Assembly (NCBI GenBank): GCA_959022495.1
Contig: CAUEYX010000051.1
Location: 1-18,966 of the forward strand
Reading direction: 5' to 3'
Source of the DNA: an uncultured Lachnospiraceae bacterium
GTDB lineage: Bacteria; Bacillota; Clostridia; Lachnospirales; Lachnospiraceae
DNA length: 18,966 nt
The notes beneath the pieces are model-generated. The model did no database searches. It was not told the origin of the DNA and saw only the letters and a program-made list of their open reading frames with translations. The position numbers were made by a program, and so were the translations under genes. Shown one piece after another: positions 7,556 through 12,982 of the stretch; within the stretch, counting starts at the first letter, position 1; every line of letters starts with the position of its first letter.

Positions 7556-8044
7556 ATGAAAATATGTACGAGATGCGGCAAACAGTGCGATGACAGCGCT
7601 TCTTTCTGCCCGCTGTGCGGAACCCCGTTTTCGGATCAGCAGAATAATAATTCACAGCAGTATAATAATGCGTCTTATTATGGCCAGCGGGCAGCCCCTT
7701 CGGGTTCGCAGTTTGGAATCACACCGAGAAGTATTCCATTATGTATTATATTGTACCTTCTTACATGTGGAATTTACGGAATCTATTGGATGATCAAACT
7801 GAATGATGAAATTAATGTAATGTCAGGTGAACCTTACGCGACATTCGGTGGAATCGTATTTCTCCTTACAGTGGTGACATGTGGGATTTACGGGCTGTAT
7901 TGGCTTTATAAAATGGGTGAGCGCTGTGACAGGATTAAAGGCATGTATGGAAATTCAGGCATTCTTTACCTGATTCTGGGATTGGTTGGCTTCAGTATTA
8001 TCAGCTACTGTCTGATGCAGGATACATTGAATAAAACAGTATAA
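7556..8044 (+). CDS. Zinc-ribbon DUF4234 family membrane protein
   Basis: A 162-residue protein of unknown function. It starts with a zinc ribbon (Cys4-x2-Cys7, Cys18-x2-Cys21), followed by an Asn/Gln/Tyr-rich linker (about 27-50) like that of the CD225 protein two genes upstream. The membrane part has an internal duplication: TCGIYGIYWMIKLNDEI (70-86) and TCGIYGLYWLYKMGERC (108-124), the DUF4234 signature, and ends with a third hydrophobic stretch (about 136-152). AAAGGAG (7543-7549) overlaps the upstream stop codon and is six bases before ATG. A strong terminator follows, so this is the last gene of the cassette. Confidence 0.83.
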   Translation: MKICTRCGKQCDDSASFCPLCGTPFSDQQNNNSQQYNNASYYGQRAAPSGSQFGITPRSIPLCIILYLLTCGIYGIYWMIKLNDEINVMSGEPYATFGGIVFLLTVVTCGIYGLYWLYKMGERCDRIKGMYGNSGILYLILGLVGFSIISYCLMQDTLNKTV

Positions 8045-8062
8045 ATATACATTGAATTAAAG

Positions 8063-8116
8063 TTCCCCGGAAAGAGTGAGATCTGTATACAGAAATCATA
8101 TTTCCGGGGAATTTTT
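8063..8116 (+). terminator. Rho-independent terminator with inner palindrome
   Basis: TTCCCCGGAAA (8063-8073) pairs perfectly with TTTCCGGGGAA (8101-8111), an 11-bp stem followed by TTTTT (8112-8116). The 27-base loop contains TCTGTATACAGA (8082-8093), itself a perfect palindrome that would extend the hairpin. It ends the zinc-ribbon cassette 18 bases after the last stop codon. Confidence 0.88.
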
Positions 8117-8161
8117 GAGCCTTGGGAAGAGTGAAGGAGAAGAGGCGGCGGCTGATTTTGT

Positions 8162-8190
8162 TTTACTAAGGCGGAAACTTATGGTATGAT
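8162..8190 (+). promoter_or_regulatory. Promoter of pyrF
   Basis: TTTACT (8162-8167), a 17-base spacer, and TATGAT (8185-8190) with the extended element TGG just before it. The transcript would begin near 8197, with a leader of about 85 bases that contains the first copy of the nested-hairpin repeat. Confidence 0.7.
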
Positions 8191-8210
8191 GTATGAAGTG
8201 AAATGGGGCA

Positions 8211-8263
8211 GGTAATTTGTGAACGGGGTCAGGCCCCTTTGGGTAGAATTATCTGAATTTTCA
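8211..8263 (+). repeat. Nested-hairpin repeat, copy 1 (pyrF leader)
   Basis: Outer arms GGTAATT (8211-8217) and AATTATC (8247-8253) pair, with one G-U. Inside, GGGG-TCAGG-CCCC (8225-8237) forms the core. TGAATTTTCA (8254-8263) follows. The core is the reverse complement of that in copies 2 and 3, and the outer arms differ in sequence but still pair. It lies in the untranslated leader of pyrF, 20 bases before the start codon. Confidence 0.7.
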
Positions 8264-8283
8264 GTTAAATGGAGGGAATGGAT

Positions 8284-9210
8284 ATGATCAACAAATTAGT
8301 GGAGAAGATCAGGAAAACAGGGGCGCCTATCGTGGTCGGACTGGATCCGATGCTTGGTTATATACCGAAGCATGTGCAGGAACGTGCTTTCGCGGAGTAT
8401 GGAGAGACTCTTGAAGGGGCGGGAGAAGCAATCTGGCAGTTTAATAAAGAAATCGTGGATAAAACATATGATTTGATTCCGGCAGTAAAGCCGCAGATTG
8501 CCATGTATGAGCAGTTTGGCGTGCCGGGTCTTGAGTCGTTTAAGAAGACAGTTGATTATTGTAAATCTAAAGATCTCGTCGTAATCGGGGATATCAAGAG
8601 AGGAGATATTGGTTCCACATCAGCAGCCTATGCGGCAGGCCATCTTGGAAGAGTAAAAGTGGGAAGTAAAGAATATGTTCCCATTGACGAAGATTTTGCA
8701 ACCGTTAACCCGTATCTAGGGACTGACGGGGTGAAACCTTTTGTCGAGGTATGTAAAGCGGAAAAGAAAGGGCTGTTCATTCTTGTAAAGACATCGAATC
8801 CTTCCAGCGGAGAGTTCCAGGACCGTCTGATCGACGGCCGTCCGCTCTATGAGCTGGTTGGTGAGAAAGTCGCCGAATGGGGGACAGACTGTATGGGGGA
8901 TGAGTACAGTTATATCGGCGCTGTAGTTGGCGCAACTTACCCGGAGATGGGGAAAGTACTCAGAAAGATTATGCCGAAGGCGTATATTCTCGTGCCGGGG
9001 TATGGAGCACAGGGAGGACAAGGCAAAGATCTGGTGCATTTCTTCAATGAGGATGGACTTGGCGCAATTGTAAATTCGTCCAGAGGAATTATTGCGGCAT
9101 ATAAGCAGGAGGCATACGCGCAATTCGGAGAAGAGAACTTTGGTGACGCGTCAAGGGCAGCCGTGGAGGCAATGATAGCAGATATCAGCGGTGCGCTTGC
9201 AGGAAAATAA
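8284..9210 (+). CDS. pyrF: Orotidine 5'-phosphate decarboxylase
   Basis: A 308-residue enzyme for the last step of UMP synthesis, decarboxylation of OMP. The active-site motif DIKRGDIGSTS starts at residue 103, with catalytic Lys105 and Asp108. VVGLDP (17-22) and the C-terminal VPGYGAQGG phosphate-binding segment are also present. Its length fits the longer PyrF subfamily of about 270-310 residues, rather than the 230-240 residue E. coli or Bacillus type. Start: GGAGGG (8271-8276) would be too close to ATG 8278 and overlaps ATG 8269, so ATG 8284 (MINKLVEK) is chosen. It is followed by pyrK 85 bases downstream, with repeat copy 2 in the gap. Confidence 0.96.
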   Translation: MINKLVEKIRKTGAPIVVGLDPMLGYIPKHVQERAFAEYGETLEGAGEAIWQFNKEIVDKTYDLIPAVKPQIAMYEQFGVPGLESFKKTVDYCKSKDLVVIGDIKRGDIGSTSAAYAAGHLGRVKVGSKEYVPIDEDFATVNPYLGTDGVKPFVEVCKAEKKGLFILVKTSNPSSGEFQDRLIDGRPLYELVGEKVAEWGTDCMGDEYSYIGAVVGATYPEMGKVLRKIMPKAYILVPGYGAQGGQGKDLVHFFNEDGLGAIVNSSRGIIAAYKQEAYAQFGEENFGDASRAAVEAMIADISGALAGK

Positions 9211-9223
9211 ATAAGTACGAAAA

Positions 9224-9282
9224 GTCAGACAACTTTTTGTGAAGGGGCCTGACCCCTTTAAAGGAAGCTGTCTGAATATTCA
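9224..9282 (+). repeat. Nested-hairpin repeat, copy 2 (pyrF-pyrK gap)
   Basis: Outer arms TCAGACA (9225-9231) and TGTCTGA (9269-9275) pair perfectly. The inner hairpin is AAGGGG-CCTGA-CCCCTT (9242-9258). TGAATATTCA (9273-9282) follows. It fills most of the gap between pyrF and pyrK and ends three bases before the pyrK ribosome binding site. Confidence 0.75.
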
Positions 9283-9295
9283 AAAAGGAGCACAT

Positions 9296-10078
9296 ATGGC
9301 AAGAATAAAGGAAAATGCAGTTATTCTCTCCCAGGAGAGGCTTGCACAGGGGATTTACAGTATGTGGATTAAAACGGATGCGGCGCAGACCGCGGTGCCG
9401 GGACAGTTTATTTCCATGTACACGAATGACGGGAGCAAACTTCTTCCGCGGCCGCTCAGCATCTGTGAGATTGACCGGGAAGAGGGCAGCCTTCGCGTGG
9501 TTTATCGGGTGACCGGGGAGAATACGGGAACGGAGCAGTTTTCTAAGATGAAGGCAGGAGAGCTGATTCCAGTAATTGGTCCCCTTGGAAATGGATTCCC
9601 CTATGAGAGAGCAGAGGGAAAGAACGTGTTTCTGATCGGCGGCGGCATCGGTGTTCCGCCAATACTTGAGCTGGCAAAGCAGATGAGCTGCAGAAAGAAG
9701 CAGATTATTTTAGGGTACAGGGATGCGGAGACATTCCTGAAAGAGGAGTTTGAGCAGAACGGTGAAATTTATATTTCTACCGAGGATGGCAGTGCCGGGA
9801 CGAAGGGAAATGTCATGGACGTCATCCGTGAAGAGGGTCTGAATGCGGAGTTGATCTACGCCTGCGGTCCTACACCGATGCTCCGGGCAGTTAAGAAATA
9901 TGCGGAGGAAAATGACATTGAGTGCTATCTTTCTCTGGAAGAGAGGATGGCGTGCGGTATCGGAGCCTGTCTTGCCTGTGTCTGCCAGACAAAGGAGAAG
10001 GATCACCACAGCAATGTCAATAACAAACGGATCTGCAAGGATGGTCCCGTATTTTTGTCAACGGAGGTGGAGATCTGA
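9296..10078 (+). CDS. pyrK: Dihydroorotate dehydrogenase B, electron transfer subunit
   Basis: A 260-residue iron-sulfur flavoprotein that passes electrons from the class 1B PyrD to NAD+. It has an FAD-binding RPLSICEID segment (52-60), the NAD-binding GGGIGVPP motif (115-122), and CGPTPML (190-196). The C-terminal [2Fe-2S] cluster uses Cys220-x4-Cys225-x2-Cys228 and Cys247. Start: AAGGAG (9285-9290) is five bases before ATG 9296; an upstream in-frame start at 9239 falls inside the repeat and would add 19 unrelated residues. The TGA stop overlaps the pyrD start codon by one base, so the two subunits are translationally coupled. Confidence 0.95.
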   Translation: MARIKENAVILSQERLAQGIYSMWIKTDAAQTAVPGQFISMYTNDGSKLLPRPLSICEIDREEGSLRVVYRVTGENTGTEQFSKMKAGELIPVIGPLGNGFPYERAEGKNVFLIGGGIGVPPILELAKQMSCRKKQIILGYRDAETFLKEEFEQNGEIYISTEDGSAGTKGNVMDVIREEGLNAELIYACGPTPMLRAVKKYAEENDIECYLSLEERMACGIGACLACVCQTKEKDHHSNVNNKRICKDGPVFLSTEVEI

Positions 10079-10980
10079 TGGATATGAAAGTGAATATCGC
10101 GGGTGTAGAGTGGAAGAATCCGGTGACAGTTGCATCAGGTACATTCGGATCGGGAGCAGAGTATGCAGAGTTTATGGACTTAAACCGTCTGGGCGCGGTG
10201 ACTACGAAAGGCGTGGCCAATGTTCCCTGGGCAGGAAATCCGACGCCGAGAGTGGCAGAGACTTACGGAGGAATGATGAACGCTGTGGGGCTCCAGAACC
10301 CGGGGATTGATGTGTTCTGCGAGCGGGATATTCCGTTTCTCAGGCAGTATGATACCAGGATTATTGTCAATGTATGCGGCCGGTCCGCGGAAGACTACTG
10401 TGAAGTTGTAGAACGGCTGGCAGGTGAAGATGTGGACATGCTGGAGATAAACATTTCGTGCCCTAACGTGAAGGAGGGAGGCATTGCATTCGGGCAGGAC
10501 CCGAAAGCTGCCGAGGCCATCACAAAAGCGGTGAAAAAATATGCCCGGCAGCCGGTTATCATGAAACTGAGCCCCAATGTGACCAGCATTGCTGAGATGG
10601 CAAAGGCCGTAGAGGCGGGCGGTGCGGATGCAGTATCTTTGATTAATACGATAACAGGGATGAAGATCGACATCCACAGGAAAGCATTCCTGCTGGCGAA
10701 TAAAACGGGCGGAGTCTCCGGACCTGCGATCCATCCCATAGCGGTGCGTATGGTGTATGAGGCGGCAAATGCGGTCAAAGTGCCTGTCATAGGCATGGGA
10801 GGCATCGCATCCGCTGAAGATGCAGTTGAGATGCTGCTTGCCGGTGCCAGCGCCGTGTCTGTTGGCACAGCAAACTTCTATGACCCGGCAGTGAGTATGG
10901 AGATCGTGGATGGAATTGAGCGCTATATGAAAGAGCAGGGATTTGAGGCTGTTACAGATATGGTTGGGATTGTAAAATAG
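10078..10980 (+). CDS. pyrD: Dihydroorotate dehydrogenase B, catalytic subunit
   Basis: A 300-residue cytosolic FMN enzyme oxidising dihydroorotate to orotate, working as a complex with PyrK. Class 1 features: TTKG (42-45) with an FMN-contacting Lys, GLQNPG (71-76), and NISCPNVKEGG (125-135) with catalytic Cys128, which marks class 1 rather than the serine-using membrane class 2. IGMGGIASAEDA and GASAVSVGTANF near the C-terminus form the FMN phosphate site. GGAGG (10063-10067) is 10 bases before ATG 10078; an ATG two codons later is less well spaced. It is followed by a terminator. Confidence 0.96.
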   Translation: MDMKVNIAGVEWKNPVTVASGTFGSGAEYAEFMDLNRLGAVTTKGVANVPWAGNPTPRVAETYGGMMNAVGLQNPGIDVFCERDIPFLRQYDTRIIVNVCGRSAEDYCEVVERLAGEDVDMLEINISCPNVKEGGIAFGQDPKAAEAITKAVKKYARQPVIMKLSPNVTSIAEMAKAVEAGGADAVSLINTITGMKIDIHRKAFLLANKTGGVSGPAIHPIAVRMVYEAANAVKVPVIGMGGIASAEDAVEMLLAGASAVSVGTANFYDPAVSMEIVDGIERYMKEQGFEAVTDMVGIVK

Positions 10981-10994
10981 AATAAGGTGAGAAA

Positions 10995-11035
10995 AGAGGG
11001 TGTCGCAAAATTATGATGGAGCGATGCCTTTTTTT
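10995..11035 (+). terminator. Rho-independent terminator after pyrD
   Basis: GGTGTCGC (10999-11006) pairs with GCGATGCC (11021-11028), including two G-U pairs, and the flanking A/G-rich side can pair with the first Ts. A run of seven Ts follows (11029-11035). It ends the pyrF-pyrK-pyrD transcript. A near-copy of the 3' arm and T-run, GATGCCTTTTT, recurs at 11049-11059 without a matching 5' arm. Confidence 0.7.
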
Positions 11036-11068
11036 GTATACGGAAGGGATGCCTTTTTCGATGTTTCA

Positions 11069-11097
11069 TTGAAAATAGCGGGGACTTATGTTAGAAT
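11069..11097 (+). promoter_or_regulatory. Promoter of pyrE
   Basis: TTGAAA (11069-11074), a 17-base spacer, and TAGAAT (11092-11097) with an extended TGT before it. It lies 75 bases before the pyrE start and after the pyrD terminator, so pyrE appears to be a separate transcription unit. Confidence 0.68.
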
Positions 11098-11171
11098 TGT
11101 AAAGAATTAGAAATAAATAAGCAGTTAAGCATGTTTTGAGACATGTTATAAATACAGGAGGTTTTACACGT

Positions 11172-11852
11172 ATGGAAAGTTATAAAAAGGAATTTATCGA
11201 ATTTATGGTGGACAGTGATGTACTGAAATTTGGAGAATTTACCTTAAAGAGCGGCAGAAAATCTCCATTTTTCATGAATGCGGGAGGCTATGTGACGGGC
11301 TCCCAGTTAAAGAAGCTTGGGGAATACTACGCAAAGGCAATCCATGATAAATACGGGGATGATTTTGATGTGCTTTTCGGACCTGCATATAAGGGAATCC
11401 CGCTCAGTGTCGTCACCGCTATCGCGTACAGCGAACTTTATGGAAAAGAAGTAAGATACTGCTCCGACCGTAAAGAGGAGAAAGACCACGGTGCGGACAA
11501 AGGAAGCTTTCTGGGCAGCAAGTTGAAAGACGGCGATAAGGTGATTATGATTGAGGATGTGACAACATCCGGAAAGTCCATGGAAGAAACCGTACCGAAG
11601 GTAAAAGGCGCAGCAGATGTAGAGATTGTCGGACTTATGGTATCTTTGAACCGTATGGAAGTCGGAAAGGGCGGCGAGAAATGTGCGCTTGACGAAGTGA
11701 AAGATCTGTATGGCTTTGACACGGCAGCGATCGTGACTATGGAAGAAGTCGTGGAGTGCCTGCATAATAAGGAATACAAAGGAAAAGTTATCATTGACGA
11801 TACATTAAAAGCAGCCATCGATACATACTATGAAACATATGGAGTGAAATAA
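11172..11852 (+). CDS. pyrE: Orotate phosphoribosyltransferase
   Basis: A 226-residue enzyme joining orotate and PRPP to make OMP, the substrate of PyrF. FGPAYKGIPL (69-78) and the flexible loop RKEEKDHG (100-107) are typical of OPRTase. The PRPP-binding motif is VIMIEDVTTSGKS (125-137) with the acidic pair Glu128-Asp129 (usually Asp-Asp). AGGAGG (11156-11161) is 10 bases before ATG 11172; the in-frame upstream start at 11136 lies before that site and adds an unconserved leader. A small membrane protein gene follows 13 bases later with its ribosome binding site overlapping the pyrE stop. Confidence 0.96.
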   Translation: MESYKKEFIEFMVDSDVLKFGEFTLKSGRKSPFFMNAGGYVTGSQLKKLGEYYAKAIHDKYGDDFDVLFGPAYKGIPLSVVTAIAYSELYGKEVRYCSDRKEEKDHGADKGSFLGSKLKDGDKVIMIEDVTTSGKSMEETVPKVKGAADVEIVGLMVSLNRMEVGKGGEKCALDEVKDLYGFDTAAIVTMEEVVECLHNKEYKGKVIIDDTLKAAIDTYYETYGVK

Positions 11853-11865
11853 GGAGGCGCGTTTT

Positions 11866-12015
11866 ATGGAAAAAGCATATCTTACAATGAAGAACAGCGG
11901 CGCAGGAAGCATTGTAACAGGTATTATCGTTCTGGTCGTGGGCATCACGGTGGGAGTGCTTTCCATTGTGAGCGGCGCGAATCTGCTGAAACATAAGAGA
12001 GAGATTACATTTTGA
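11866..12015 (+). CDS. Small single-helix membrane protein, 49 residues
   Basis: A short reading frame that standard tracks miss. It encodes a 49-residue protein with a polar N-terminus (MEKAYLTMKN), one hydrophobic Gly/Val/Ile-rich helix (about 16-36), and a basic tail LKHKREITF. A perfect AAGGAGG (11851-11857) overlaps the pyrE stop and lies eight bases before the ATG, strong evidence of translation. It is probably co-transcribed with pyrE. I do not recognise a characterised family; the glycine-rich helix would suit packing against a partner membrane protein. Confidence 0.7.
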   Translation: MEKAYLTMKNSGAGSIVTGIIVLVVGITVGVLSIVSGANLLKHKREITF

Positions 12016-12042
12016 CTGCGGAAATTCCGCCGGTCATTTACG

Positions 12043-12071
12043 GGGGACAGATCGAAGAAAGATCTGTCCCC
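12043..12071 (+). terminator. Perfect 11-bp hairpin after the pyrE transcript
   Basis: GGGGACAGATC (12043-12053) pairs perfectly with GATCTGTCCCC (12061-12071) around a 7-base purine loop. No T-run follows, so it is not a classic intrinsic terminator. It may protect the 3' end of the pyrE transcript or be part of a repeat cluster with the adjoining copy 3. Confidence 0.5.
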
Positions 12072-12078
12072 TGTTGGC

Positions 12079-12136
12079 TGAATATTCAGACGATTTGGCT
12101 GAAAGGGGCCTGACCCCTTTAGGGAGAGCTGTCTGA
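12079..12136 (+). repeat. Nested-hairpin repeat, copy 3 (before the vanZ-like gene)
   Basis: TGAATATTCA (12079-12088) leads into outer arms TCAGAC (12086-12091) and GTCTGA (12131-12136). The inner hairpin is AAAGGGG-CCTGA-CCCCTTT (12102-12120), a 7-bp stem. GGCT/AGCT can extend pairing between the two. Core orientation matches copy 2. It ends 23 bases before the vanZ-like start codon. No clear sigma-A promoter was found between 12016 and 12160. Confidence 0.75.
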
Positions 12137-12159
12137 CAATTTGTTGAAGAGGTAATATT

Positions 12160-12636
12160 TTGAGTGTAAGGAAAGTGAAGATATTCAGGGCGATAGGCAA
12201 GGTCCTGTTTTTGTTATATGTGGCATTTTTGATCTATTTTCTGTTTCTTGCCGAGTGGTACGGCAGAACGGAGGTGTCCGAGGAGTACAGGTATAACCTG
12301 GAATTATTCCGGGAGATTAAACGGTTTATTATTTACAGAGAACAGCTGGGAGCATTTGCTGTTTTTGCAAATCTGGCCGGGAACATTCTGATTTTCGTGC
12401 CCTATGGATTTTTTATCTCCATGGCGAGCATGTCGAGAGGGTTTTTTAAAACTTTATTTTTCAGTATGGGACTGAGCCTGTGCGTGGAGGTTACTCAGCT
12501 TTTCACAAGAGTGGGAAGCTTTGATGTGGATGATATTCTTTTAAATACGATTGGAGGCGTGCTGGGGTATATCATCTTCTTGATATGTAATGCGATAAGG
12601 AGAAAACAGAATGTTCGGAACAGGAAAAAGCGCTGA
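12160..12636 (+). CDS. VanZ-like family membrane protein
   Basis: A 158-residue membrane protein with about four helices. The VanZ-family motifs are clear: NLAGNILIFVPYG (71-83) and EVTQLF-(x)-R-x-FDVDDILLNTIGG (110-133). VanZ itself gives low-level teicoplanin resistance, but most family members are uncharacterised and chromosomal; this one need not be a resistance gene. TTG 12160 is the start, with GAAGAGG (12146-12152) seven bases upstream; no ATG is available in the conserved N-terminal region. The next gene overlaps its last 26 bases. It begins a run of seven close-packed genes that ends with purD. Confidence 0.85.
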   Translation: MSVRKVKIFRAIGKVLFLLYVAFLIYFLFLAEWYGRTEVSEEYRYNLELFREIKRFIIYREQLGAFAVFANLAGNILIFVPYGFFISMASMSRGFFKTLFFSMGLSLCVEVTQLFTRVGSFDVDDILLNTIGGVLGYIIFLICNAIRRKQNVRNRKKR

Positions 12637-12982
12637 ACAGCGGCAGAAAGAAAAAGAGAGAAAGAGAAGAGGAGCAAGGAAATATGGAGGACCGAAGTTA
12701 AAAAAGTCCCGCAAGGGAACGCTGTCCTGCATCAGTGGGGCAGGAGCTGTCCTAATCCTTGCGGGGTGTGTGCTGTATGCGTTTGCGGCACGCGGAGAAG
12801 CGGCAGGAATTGTGGGAGGGATCGCCCTTATTTCCTTTGTGCTGTCGGTCTGGGGCATCCGCTGTGCAATACAGGGATTTTACGAGAGGGGGCGCAGTTA
12901 TCTTACCTGTAAGATTGGGCTGCCGCTGAATGCGGCCGCGCTGATTTTGTTCTTTGTGATATTTATAGGAGGCTTAAGCTAG
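12611..12982 (+). CDS. Uncharacterised three-helix membrane protein
   Basis: A 123-residue protein. The first 36 residues are very basic and charged (EQRQKEKERKRR, KKSRK), so they probably lie in the cytoplasm or touch nucleic acid or lipid head groups. Three hydrophobic helices follow, at about 38-58, 64-87 and 101-121. It resembles small Lachnospiraceae membrane proteins of the DUF6142 type, but that assignment is from memory and weak. AAGGAG (12597-12602) is eight bases before ATG 12611, inside the vanZ-like gene. Its stop codon directly abuts the start of the aminopeptidase gene. Confidence 0.7.
   Translation: MFGTGKSAEQRQKEKERKRRGARKYGGPKLKKSRKGTLSCISGAGAVLILAGCVLYAFAARGEAAGIVGGIALISFVLSVWGIRCAIQGFYERGRSYLTCKIGLPLNAAALILFFVIFIGGLS

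Noticed and set aside
8191..8283. A PyrR-type attenuator in the pyrF leader
   Set aside because: No terminator T-run and no recognisable PyrR-binding loop; the hairpin belongs to the three-copy repeat family.
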